Assembly: GCF_020524345.1 (NCBI RefSeq)
Contig: NZ_JAIVLH010000001.1
Coordinates: 310,001 to 374,000 of the forward strand
Source: Metabacillus niabensis
GTDB taxonomy: Bacteria > Bacillota > Bacilli > Bacillales > Bacillaceae
Reading direction: 5' to 3'
DNA length: 64,000 bases
Numbering within the stretch: position 1 is the stretch's first letter; each line of letters starts with the position of its first letter. Shown piece by piece: positions 55,564 to 63,467 of the stretch. A program made the translations under genes and the position numbers. The notes below the pieces were generated by a model. It worked only from the letters and a program-made list of their open reading frames with translations, was not told the origin of the DNA and made no database searches.

Positions 55564-56517
55564 ATGTTTAAAATAGGTTACCGTACGGCAAAAACTGCAT
55601 TAGGTACTACGATTTCGATTATACTGGCACAGTTTATCGGCTTAGAATATTATACATCTGCAGGAATTATCACCATTTTATGCATACAAGTGACAAAGAA
55701 GAAATCACTCAGGAGTTCGTGGGAACGATTCCTAGCCTGTTCCCTTGCCATGATCTTTTCTTTTATTTTCTTTGAGGGAATTGCTTATCATCCGTTAATT
55801 ATAGGTTTATTATTACTACTATTTATACCTGCTACTGTCATCGTGAAAGCAACTCAAGGCATTGTAACAAGTACGGTCGTTATTTTTCATCTATTTAGTA
55901 CAAATCACATAACCTTTCAAGTTATCGGGAATGAATTATTACTAGTGACAATAGGTATTGGGGTTGCACTAGTGATGAATTTGTATATGCCGAGTGTTGA
56001 GAAGAAATTAAAAAACTATCAAATTCAAATTGAAGAGAATTTAGCAAGTATTTTTCACGAAATTGAACTTTATCTCATTCAAAAAGATAGAAGGTGGGAT
56101 GGAAAAGAAATTACCATAACAGCACAGCTGATAAATGAGGCAAAAACATTGGCGTTTCGTGATGTGGAAAACCATTTTTTACGGCATGAAAATTCATATT
56201 ATCACTATTTTAAAATGAGAGAAAAACAATTTGAAATTATCGAGCGCGTCATTCCCAGTATTACGTCTATACATATTGCAGTCGAGCAAAGTAAAATGAT
56301 TGCTGACTTTCTACATGAACTTAAGGTAAATATCCATCCGGGCAATACTGCTCATAAGTATTTAGTCCAGCTACTTAACATGAAGAAGTCTTTTGAAGAA
56401 ATGGATTTACCGAAAACCAGAGAGGAATTTGAAGCAAGAGCAGCTTTGTATCACTTTATAAGAGAGATGGAGCAATATCTTATTATTAAAAGTCATTTTA
56501 AAGGAATGGAACCTTAA
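55564..56517 (+). CDS. yqjA: Aromatic acid exporter family protein YqjA
   Basis: 317 aa (DUF939/ArAE_1 family). The first half (residues 1-145) has about five transmembrane helices starting KIGYRTAKTALGTTISIILAQ; the second half is a soluble helical domain (DUF939_C-like) with long amphipathic helices. The transported substrate is not established in bacilli. TTAAGGAGTTTTTT precedes ATG 55564. Four bp separate its stop from the downstream frame. Confidence 0.86.
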   Translation: MFKIGYRTAKTALGTTISIILAQFIGLEYYTSAGIITILCIQVTKKKSLRSSWERFLACSLAMIFSFIFFEGIAYHPLIIGLLLLLFIPATVIVKATQGIVTSTVVIFHLFSTNHITFQVIGNELLLVTIGIGVALVMNLYMPSVEKKLKNYQIQIEENLASIFHEIELYLIQKDRRWDGKEITITAQLINEAKTLAFRDVENHFLRHENSYYHYFKMREKQFEIIERVIPSITSIHIAVEQSKMIADFLHELKVNIHPGNTAHKYLVQLLNMKKSFEEMDLPKTREEFEARAALYHFIREMEQYLIIKSHFKGMEP

Positions 56518-56554
56518 AGTAATGATCATATTAAGGGAAAAGGATGCTGATGAA

Positions 56555-57079
56555 ATGAGGTATTTGCTTCTCTTTCTTTTTATCGTTCAATCCCCAATTT
56601 GGCCTCTTGGAGAAAATCCCGTGCCTGGTGATCCGTATCTCATTATAAATAAACATAAAAATGAGATGGCATTTGTTCATGAAAATGAAATAAAAGAGAT
56701 CTATCAAGTGGCGACTGGTATAACAGAAGAGCTTACTCCTGAAGGAGAATTTACCGTAACCGTTAAAGCGGTTGATCCATATTATCGTAAGAAGGACATC
56801 CCTGGCGGTGACAAAAGAAATCCGCTTGGGACCAGGTGGATTGGGTTTGATGCTGAAGGAACAGATGGACGGACATATGGAATACACGGGACAAACAATG
56901 ATAAATCAATAGGCTCCTATGTTACGCAGGGCTGTGTAAGATTGCAAAACAAAAAAGTGGAAGATATATATGAAAATGTTCCTCTAGGTACAAAAGTTTT
57001 CATTACAAATTCTGACCGATCGTTTGAACAGCTAGCTATCGAAAATGGAGCTATACAAAAAGAGTCTGCACCTCAATAA
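56555..57079 (+). CDS. yqjB: Secreted L,D-transpeptidase YqjB
   Basis: 174 aa. Signal peptide (MRYLLLFLFIVQSPIWPLG) followed by a YkuD domain. Catalytic motif: HGTNNDKSIGSYVTQGCVRL with His and the nucleophilic Cys. Family members form meso-DAP 3-3 cross-links in peptidoglycan. There is no LysM domain. I start at ATG 56555, where the signal peptide begins, with AAAAGGA about 11 bases upstream; ATG 56522 would put charged residues before it and is possible. It lies directly after yqjA. Confidence 0.85.
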   Translation: MRYLLLFLFIVQSPIWPLGENPVPGDPYLIINKHKNEMAFVHENEIKEIYQVATGITEELTPEGEFTVTVKAVDPYYRKKDIPGGDKRNPLGTRWIGFDAEGTDGRTYGIHGTNNDKSIGSYVTQGCVRLQNKKVEDIYENVPLGTKVFITNSDRSFEQLAIENGAIQKESAPQ

Positions 57080-57102
57080 ATTGAGGTGCAGACTCTTTTT
57101 TG
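57056..57102. terminator. Bidirectional terminator between yqjB and prli42
   Basis: AAAAAGAGTCTGCACCTCAA pairs perfectly with TTGAGGTGCAGACTCTTTTT. Flanking A and T runs serve both strands. The stem includes the last yqjB codons and its stop. Confidence 0.92.
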
Positions 57103-57211
57103 AATGCTCAGATAGTCTAAAACTTTATATAAGATCGTATAAGTAAACGTAGGCTCTCTTAATTAAGTTAGATTGGCTAATTTTTTTCATTAGTAATGGA
57201 TATGAAATTTC

Positions 57212-57304
57212 CTAAAACCAAACAGAAACTCCTGCAAGTAATGTCGTAATCAGCATAACTCCAATCATTAAATAAACAACAACTTTTTGTGTTTTACGGG
57301 ACAT
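57212..57304 (-). CDS. prli42: Stressosome-associated membrane miniprotein Prli42
   Basis: 30 aa: MSRKTQKVVVYLMIGVMLIT then TLLAGVSVWF. A charged N-terminus and a single transmembrane helix match the Prli42 family, first found in Listeria, where it tethers the stressosome to the membrane. AAGGAGTG lies seven bases before the ATG. It shares the yqjB terminator in the convergent orientation. The assignment rests on this short sequence and its architecture. Confidence 0.78.
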   Translation of the reverse strand: MSRKTQKVVVYLMIGVMLITTLLAGVSVWF

Positions 57305-57464
57305 TTTTCTTCACTCCTTGTAAGTATTATTCTATCGTGAATGGATCGTTCGGACAACCGTTAAAATGTGAAATTAATTCGTCAAAAATAGAGGGATTTC
57401 TTTTGAAGAAAGAGAAGATTATTATATCTTGATAACGTTTGCAAAAAAGGAGTGGATGTTACCA

Positions 57465-57893
57465 ATGGTAAGAAAAGTTGATCATATTGGTATTGCTGTG
57501 CATTCAATTGAAGAAGCATTGTTTTTCTATAAAGATATTTTACAACTACATTTTTTGGGAATGGAAGAGGTATATGCTCAACAAGTAAAGGTCGCTTTTT
57601 TATCAGCTGGAGGAGAAACAAAGATTGAATTACTCGAACCAATGTCAGCTGATAGCCCAATTGCGAAATTTTTGGAAAACAAAGGAGAAGGTATTCATCA
57701 TATAGCATTCGGAGTGGATGATCTTTCTATTCGGCTGGAAGAACTAAAAACACGCGGCATTCCGCTTATTGATGGAGTTCCACGAAAAGGAGCAGATAAT
57801 AACCGAATTGCTTTTCTCCATCCTAAAGCAGCTAAAAATGTATTAGTTGAGTTATGTGAAAAAAGCCATGGTGGTGATCGAGATGAATCATGA
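57465..57893 (+). CDS. mce: Methylmalonyl-CoA epimerase
   Basis: 142 aa VOC-fold metalloenzyme interconverting (S)- and (R)-methylmalonyl-CoA. Metal ligands visible: His in KVDHIGIAV, His in GIHHIAFGVDD and Glu in VLVELCE; AGGETKIELLEP is conserved. I start at ATG 57465 (MVRKVDHIGIAV); ATG 57456 is too close to AAGGAG. It overlaps the carboxyltransferase gene by 11 bp. It links that enzyme to MutAB, 5 kb upstream. Confidence 0.92.
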   Translation: MVRKVDHIGIAVHSIEEALFFYKDILQLHFLGMEEVYAQQVKVAFLSAGGETKIELLEPMSADSPIAKFLENKGEGIHHIAFGVDDLSIRLEELKTRGIPLIDGVPRKGADNNRIAFLHPKAAKNVLVELCEKSHGGDRDES

Positions 57894-59436
57894 TATTTAT
57901 GACAAAATTAATGAATTATATGATAAAAGACGTGAAGTAGAGCTTGGTGGAGGGGATAAAAAAGTAGAAAAACAACACGAAAAGGGAAAACTAACAGCGA
58001 GGGAGAGAATTGACCTATTACTTGATGAGGGATCTTTCGTGGAAATAAATCCTTTTATCGAGCATAGATGCAATGATTTTGGACTTTCTTCTAAGAAAGG
58101 TCCCGGAGATGGTGTTGTTACCGGGTATGGTAAAGTAAATGGAAGACCAATTTATTTGTTTTCACAGGATTTTACTGTTTTTGGTGGAGCGCTTGGAGAA
58201 ATGCATGCAAAAAAAATCACTGCTGTCATGGACCTTGCCGCAAAAAATGGAACACCTTTTATCGGTCTAAATGACTCGGGCGGTGCGAGAATCCAGGAAG
58301 GTGTGGTATCATTAGATGGATACGGACAAGTTTTTTATCGAAATACGATCTATTCAGGAGTGATTCCCCAAATTTCTGTCATTCTTGGACCTTGTGCTGG
58401 TGGAGCGGTCTACTCGCCGGCCATTACTGACTTTGTATTTATGGTAGAAAAGACTAGTCAGATGTTTATTACAGGGCCTAAAGTGATAGAAACTGTCACA
58501 GGAGAAAAAATCAGCTCTGAGGATTTAGGCGGAGCTAATGTACATAATACAATTAGTGGTAATGCTCATTTTTCAGGAGTTACGGAAGAAGACGTCTTAC
58601 TAAAAGTACGAAAATTATTAAGTTATTTACCACAAAATAATGAACAAAAGCCACCTGTTTCTCAGTATAGTGGGGAATCTGATTATCGCCCGGATTTAAC
58701 GGAGCTCATCCCATTTGATACTGTTCGTCCCTATGATGTTCGCCTTGTTGTTGAACAGGTAGTTGATAGTGGATCTTTTTTTGAAATACATAAAAACTTT
58801 GCCAAAAACATTGTGATTGGGTTAGCGAGGGTTAAAGGAAAGGTCGTTGGTCTTGTTTGTAATCAGCCAAAGTATTTGGCAGGCGGTTTAGATATTGATT
58901 CATCTGATAAAGCGGCCAGATTTATTCGCTTTTGTGACTCATTCCAAATACCGTTAATTACATTTGAAGATGTTACAGGTTTTTTTCCGGGCGTTAAACA
59001 GGAGCACGGTGGAATTATCAGACATGGTGCGAAAATTTTATATGCATACTCTGAAGCAACAGTTCCGAAATTAACAGTTATCCTGAGAAAAGCCTATGGT
59101 GGTGCATATGTTGCATTGAATAGCAAATCTATAGGAGCAGATCTTGTTTTTGCTTGGCCTAATGCAGAGATAGCGGTAATGGGTCCTCAAGGAGCAGCTA
59201 ATATTATCTTTGCAAAGGAAATTGAGGAAAGTTCAGATCCTGAATTAACCAGAGCCCAAAAAATCGAAGAGTATCGAGAAAAGTTTGCAAACCCTTATGT
59301 TGCTGCAAGTCAAGGAATGGTTGATGATGTCATTGATCCGCGGGATACTAGAATTAAGCTTATTCAGGCTCTCGACATGTTAAAAACAAAAAAAGAAAGT
59401 AGACCAGCAAAAAAACACGGGAATATTCCCCTTTAA
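57883..59436 (+). CDS. yqjD: Acyl-CoA carboxylase carboxyltransferase subunit (PccB/MmdA-type, YqjD)
   Basis: 517 aa crotonase-fold carboxyltransferase. Motifs: GKLTARERIDLLLDEGSF, FSQDFTVFGGALGEMHAKKI, LNDSGGARIQEGVVSLDGY, GPCAGGAVYSPA, VTGEKISSEDLGGA and FEDVTGFFPGVKQEHGGIIRHGAKILYAYSEATVPK. It carboxylates propionyl-CoA using carboxybiotin, or acts as a decarboxylase subunit. No dedicated biotin carboxylase or carrier lies alongside. Start ATG 57883 after GGTGGTGATCGAG. Confidence 0.9.
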   Translation: MNHDIYDKINELYDKRREVELGGGDKKVEKQHEKGKLTARERIDLLLDEGSFVEINPFIEHRCNDFGLSSKKGPGDGVVTGYGKVNGRPIYLFSQDFTVFGGALGEMHAKKITAVMDLAAKNGTPFIGLNDSGGARIQEGVVSLDGYGQVFYRNTIYSGVIPQISVILGPCAGGAVYSPAITDFVFMVEKTSQMFITGPKVIETVTGEKISSEDLGGANVHNTISGNAHFSGVTEEDVLLKVRKLLSYLPQNNEQKPPVSQYSGESDYRPDLTELIPFDTVRPYDVRLVVEQVVDSGSFFEIHKNFAKNIVIGLARVKGKVVGLVCNQPKYLAGGLDIDSSDKAARFIRFCDSFQIPLITFEDVTGFFPGVKQEHGGIIRHGAKILYAYSEATVPKLTVILRKAYGGAYVALNSKSIGADLVFAWPNAEIAVMGPQGAANIIFAKEIEESSDPELTRAQKIEEYREKFANPYVAASQGMVDDVIDPRDTRIKLIQALDMLKTKKESRPAKKHGNIPL

Positions 59437-59454
59437 CTTAATTGGAGGTAATGA

Positions 59455-60579
59455 ATGATGATCAATAAACAACGATTACTTGATGAATTTTTAGAGCTTG
59501 TTCAAATTGATTCGGAAACAAAATTTGAAACAGAAATTGCAAAAGTGCTTAAAACTAAATTCACAGAACTAGGCTTAGAAGTGATTGAAGATGACTCCAT
59601 GAAAACAACAGGTCATGGAGCTGGAAACTTAATCTGTACACTTGAAGCAACAACTGAAAATATCGATACAATATATTTCACATCACACATGGACACAGTT
59701 GTTCCAGGTAGAGGCATTAAACCTAGCATTAAAGATGGGTATGTAGTGACAGATGGAACGACTATTCTAGGTGCAGATGATAAGGCTGGACTAGCGGCTA
59801 TGCTTGAAGCAATCAAGACCCTGAAGGAACAAAATATTGCACATGGTAAAATTGAATTTGTAATTACTGCTGGTGAAGAGTCAGGGCTTGTGGGTGCTAA
59901 AGCGCTGGATCCTGGCCTTATGACGGCAAAATATGGATATGCGCTCGACAGTGATGGCAAAGTGGGTACAATCATTGTAGCTGCACCAACTCAAGCCAAA
60001 GTAAAAGCGACGATTTATGGAAAAACTGCACATGCCGGTGTAGCTCCGGAAAAAGGTGTTTCTGCTATCACAATCGCTGCAAAGGCTATTGCCAAAATGC
60101 CGTTAGGCAGAATTGATCATGAAACGACAGCGAACATCGGTCGCTTTGAGGGTGGGACACAGACTAATATTGTTTGTGACCTTGTTCATATTCTAGCTGA
60201 AGCAAGATCGCTTATACCGGAAAAAATGGAAGCACAAGTGAAAAAAATGAAAGAAGCATTCGAAAGTGTTGCCTCTGAAATGGGTGGAAGAGCTGAAGTA
60301 GAAGTGGATGTTATGTACCCTGGATTTAAATTTGGTGATGGCGATCATGTTGTTGAGGTGGCAAAACGAGCTGCAGTTAAAATAGGTCGTGAAAGTGAGC
60401 TTCAAACAAGTGGTGGCGGCAGTGATGCAAACGTCATTGCAGGGAATGGTGTTCCAACTGTTAATTTAGCTGTTGGGTATGAAGAGATTCATACAACAAA
60501 CGAAAAAATGCCAATTGAAGAACTTGAGAAAACCGCTGAACTGGTTTTGGCTATCATTCAAGAAGTGGCACAACCATAA
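59455..60579 (+). CDS. yqjE: M20-family metallopeptidase YqjE (peptidase T-like)
   Basis: 374 aa zinc aminopeptidase related to tripeptidase PepT. Metal-binding and catalytic motifs: TSHMDTVVPG (His, Asp), LGADDKAGLAAML (bridging Asp), TAGEESGLVGAK (Glu base and Glu ligand), ALDSDGKVG (Asp ligand) and IHTTNEKM (His ligand); dimerisation domain about residues 180-290. ATTGGAGGTAATGA precedes ATG 59455 (adjacent ATG 59458). Ends the yqjC-D-E unit. Confidence 0.9.
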   Translation: MMINKQRLLDEFLELVQIDSETKFETEIAKVLKTKFTELGLEVIEDDSMKTTGHGAGNLICTLEATTENIDTIYFTSHMDTVVPGRGIKPSIKDGYVVTDGTTILGADDKAGLAAMLEAIKTLKEQNIAHGKIEFVITAGEESGLVGAKALDPGLMTAKYGYALDSDGKVGTIIVAAPTQAKVKATIYGKTAHAGVAPEKGVSAITIAAKAIAKMPLGRIDHETTANIGRFEGGTQTNIVCDLVHILAEARSLIPEKMEAQVKKMKEAFESVASEMGGRAEVEVDVMYPGFKFGDGDHVVEVAKRAAVKIGRESELQTSGGGSDANVIAGNGVPTVNLAVGYEEIHTTNEKMPIEELEKTAELVLAIIQEVAQP

Positions 60580-60582
60580 CAC

Positions 60583-60615
60583 AAAGAGACTGTCTTATAT
60601 GAGACAGTCTTTTTG
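60583..60615 (+). terminator. Terminator after yqjE
   Basis: AAAGAGACTGTCT pairs with AGACAGTCTTTTT around TATATG. Confidence 0.85.
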
Positions 60616-60729
60616 GTGTTTATTACCCGAAATGTATGAATTCCTCCATTACACAAGTTTATTACCATCATACTTTTAAGAAAAAGAAAGAAAATAAAGG
60701 GGTAGGTGATTATATAAAAGGAGGGGTTT

Positions 60730-61764
60730 GTGTTGATAAAAAAGAAGTTTGGATTAGTGGCAACTAGTGTAATGATTGTTGGTCTAGTAGCATGTAACAA
60801 CAATGAAGGTGCTTTAGATGGTGAATATAGAGATAACGTTGATGTTGCAGAAAATGTAAATTACCATGGGCGTAGCTATGGTCCGCTTGCTCGGGATATC
60901 GATACGAGAAATCCTGACAACAACATGAACGACGATGATTTCAGTAATGTACCAGACCGGATGCTAACGAAAGATCCAAATGGTATGACAATATCAAGTT
61001 CAAAAACAGAGTTATCAAGTAAAGATTATCCGCATACAAGAGCCATTGCTGTTCAAGAAGCTAAATATAAATTTATAAAAGCAAATTCAAAAGAAGAAGC
61101 TGAAAAGCAGGCAAGACAATTTATTGATCAGCAAAAGCAGCAAGCTCTTCAATATGGAAATCAAATTGCAAAACAATATCAATCACAGCAACAACAGTCG
61201 GCAAACAGACAGCAGGCACCTACTGATAGACAGCAAGCACAAAATAATCAACAACAGCAAAATCAAGCTCCTGCTGAGCAACAAGAGCAAGCGACTGATC
61301 AGCAGCAAAAACAAGAACCAGCTCAACCTCAACAACAACAACCAGCTGCTGAAGCACCAAAGAAAGATGAGCCTCAGGCTCAAGGTGTTAGTCAAGTTGC
61401 ACAACAGGTTATTGACTTAACAAATGCTGAAAGAAAAAAGAATGGTTTACCAGCTCTTAAAGCTGACACACAATTAAGCGGTGTTGCTCAGAAAAAGTCG
61501 GAAGATATGCGACAAAATAATTATTTCTCACATACAAGTCCTACCTACGGTTCACCGTTCGATATGATGAGAGATTTTGGTGTGACGTACAAAACGGCTG
61601 GGGAAAATATTGCTCAAGGTCAACGATCAGCGCAAGAAGTCGTTCAAGCTTGGATGAATAGTGAAGGGCATAGAAAGAATATTTTAAGTAAAGATTTTAC
61701 TCATATTGGAATTGGTTATGACTCTAATGGACATCACTGGACTCAAATGTTTATTGGAAAATAA
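60730..61764 (+). CDS. CAP-domain lipoprotein with Gln-rich linker
   Basis: 344 aa surface lipoprotein. Signal with lipobox LVAC (Cys22); residues 25-130 a polar segment (NYHGRSYGPLARDID); residues about 130-215 a low-complexity Gln/Ala/Pro linker with many CAA/CAG codons; residues 220-344 a CAP/SCP (YkwD-like) domain with VIDLTNAERKKNGLPAL, NNYFSHTSP, AGENIAQGQRS, WMNSEGHRKNILSKDFTHIGIGY. Related CAP proteins occur in spore coats and on the cell surface. GGAGGGG precedes GTG 60730 or TTG 60733. Confidence 0.85.
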   Translation: MLIKKKFGLVATSVMIVGLVACNNNEGALDGEYRDNVDVAENVNYHGRSYGPLARDIDTRNPDNNMNDDDFSNVPDRMLTKDPNGMTISSSKTELSSKDYPHTRAIAVQEAKYKFIKANSKEEAEKQARQFIDQQKQQALQYGNQIAKQYQSQQQQSANRQQAPTDRQQAQNNQQQQNQAPAEQQEQATDQQQKQEPAQPQQQQPAAEAPKKDEPQAQGVSQVAQQVIDLTNAERKKNGLPALKADTQLSGVAQKKSEDMRQNNYFSHTSPTYGSPFDMMRDFGVTYKTAGENIAQGQRSAQEVVQAWMNSEGHRKNILSKDFTHIGIGYDSNGHHWTQMFIGK

Positions 61765-61773
61765 CACCTCTTG

Positions 61774-61804
61774 AGGCTATCTAAATATAGATAGCCTTTT
61801 TTAT
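61774..61804 (+). terminator. Terminator after the CAP lipoprotein gene
   Basis: AGGCTATCTA pairs with TAGATAGCCT around AATA, followed by T residues. Confidence 0.85.
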
Positions 61805-61931
61805 TATGTTATAAAATCTAACAATGGAAAAATTAACGATAAAAACCATATTTAATACGAATGAAAGCAGATACGAGGACCATAAATAATAGCGTTTGCA
61901 ATAAAAAGTTTTTAAAATTTTCAAAAAAATA

Positions 61932-61989
61932 TTGTTAAGTTAGGGAAATTATGTATAATTTGAATATATAGATGTTAACTTTTCTTACA
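61932..61989 (+). promoter_or_regulatory. urtA promoter with TnrA/GlnR-like box
   Basis: TTGTTA (61932-61937) and TATAAT (61954-61959) are 16 bp apart. TGTTAACTTTTCTTACA (61973-61989) matches the TnrA/GlnR consensus TGTNANAWWWTNTNACA except for one base. Located about +8 to +24, it would favour repression, consistent with nitrogen control of urea uptake. Confidence 0.5.
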
Positions 61990-62047
61990 TAAAAGGTTGG
62001 TGTTTATAACGTTTAGTGTAAAGAATAAGGAAAGAAGGAGTGTTGTT

Positions 62048-63301
62048 GTGTTGAAAATGAAAAAAGGTTTTTTGGCAATGATGATGTCTGTATTTATGCT
62101 CGGTGCGTGTGCAGCCCAAACGAGTGAACCATCTTCAGGAAATGGAACGAGTGATTCATCTGCAACTGTGAGTACTGAAAGTGATACAGTTCAGGTTGGA
62201 ATTTTGCATTCGTTAAGCGGAACAATGGCAATAAGTGAGGTTTCTTTACGTGACGCAGAGCTAATGGCAATTGAGGAAATTAATGCAGCAGGAGGAGTAC
62301 TAGGAAAGCGGATTGAACCAATAGTTGAGGATGGTGCTTCTGATTGGCCTACTTTTGCTGAGAAGGCTAGAAAACTTCTTCAACAAGATAAAGTAGCTAC
62401 CATTTTTGGCGGATGGACATCTGCAAGCCGTAAAGCGATGCTTCCAGTTGTTGAACAAAATAACGGTTTACTATGGTATCCGGTTCAGTATGAAGGGATG
62501 GAACAATCTCCAAATATTTTTTATACAGGAGCTACAACGAATCAACAAATCGTTCCTGCAATTGATTGGATGTTAGAAAATCAAGGGAAGAATATTTTCT
62601 TGGTAGGATCTGATTATGTATTTCCCCGTACAGCAAATAAAATTGTAAATGCACAATTAAAAGCAAAAGGCGGAACAGTAGTTGCTGAAGAATATACACC
62701 TCTTGGACACACAGACTACAACACAATTATTAGTAAAATTAAAGCCGAAAAACCAGATGCTATTTTTAATACATTAAACGGAGATAGTAATGTTGCATTC
62801 TTTAAGCAACTTAAAGATGCAGGAATTACTCCAGAAGATATTCCGGTTATGTCAGTAAGTGTTGCTGAAGAAGAAATACGCGGGATTGGTACAGATGTAT
62901 TAGAAGGTCATTATGCTGCTTGGAACTATTACCAAACAACGGATACTCCCGAAAACAAGACATTTGTAGAAAATTATAAAGCTAAATACGGTGAAGACCG
63001 AGTAACAGGTGACCCGATTGAAGCTGCTTATATTGCTGTTTATTTATGGAAAGAAGCTGTTGAAAAAGCTGGATCATTTGAAGTGGATAAAGTTAAAGAA
63101 GCTTCTGATGGAATTGAATTCAAAGCACCTGGTGGTGTTGTGAAAATTGATGGTGAAACACAGCATATTTATAAGACTGTCCGAATCGGAGAAGTTCAGG
63201 CTGATGGCCTTTTCAAAGAGGTTTGGAATTCAGGTGAGCAAGTAAAGCCTGATCCATACTTAAAGTCGTATGACTGGGCTGAAGGTTTGAGTCAAGAATA
63301 A
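62048..63301 (+). CDS. urtA: Urea ABC transporter substrate-binding lipoprotein UrtA
   Basis: 417 aa. Lipoprotein signal with lipobox MLGAC; Ser/Thr-rich linker to about residue 45; periplasmic-binding fold with [84 protein letters not shown] and [16 protein letters not shown], characteristic of UrtA/FmdD. I start at GTG 62048, seven bases after AAGGAG. A hairpin separates it from urtB. Confidence 0.92.
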   Translation: MLKMKKGFLAMMMSVFMLGACAAQTSEPSSGNGTSDSSATVSTESDTVQVGILHSLSGTMAISEVSLRDAELMAIEEINAAGGVLGKRIEPIVEDGASDWPTFAEKARKLLQQDKVATIFGGWTSASRKAMLPVVEQNNGLLWYPVQYEGMEQSPNIFYTGATTNQQIVPAIDWMLENQGKNIFLVGSDYVFPRTANKIVNAQLKAKGGTVVAEEYTPLGHTDYNTIISKIKAEKPDAIFNTLNGDSNVAFFKQLKDAGITPEDIPVMSVSVAEEEIRGIGTDVLEGHYAAWNYYQTTDTPENKTFVENYKAKYGEDRVTGDPIEAAYIAVYLWKEAVEKAGSFEVDKVKEASDGIEFKAPGGVVKIDGETQHIYKTVRIGEVQADGLFKEVWNSGEQVKPDPYLKSYDWAEGLSQE

Positions 63302-63311
63302 GTAAAGTAAT

Positions 63312-63344
63312 AGATACCTAGCTTGCAAGATTTGCTAGGTATCT
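63312..63344 (+). other. Hairpin between urtA and urtB
   Basis: A perfect 11-bp stem AGATACCTAGC/GCTAGGTATCT with an 11-nt loop, followed by AAAAATC rather than T residues. It probably protects the urtA mRNA 3' end or attenuates read-through into urtB. Confidence 0.55.
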
Positions 63345-63467
63345 AAAAATCACAAGAAGGTAACAAGCGAAATAGGACCGGAGAAATGACACGCATCCTC
63401 ATGGGATAATCTGGCTTCATCATTGTCATACTTATCTGTTATCTTCACAGTAAAGGAGGAAAAATCC

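Noticed and set aside
57115-57190. Possible fifth copy of hairpin repeat A
   Set aside because: GTATAAGTAAACGTAGGCTC and TTGGCTAATTTTTTTC resemble the arms, but the pairing is too poor to claim a copy.
61183-61404. Leu-rich minus-strand frame opposite the CAP-protein linker
   Set aside because: It is the antisense reading of CAA/CAG codons, which gives Leu; not a membrane protein gene.
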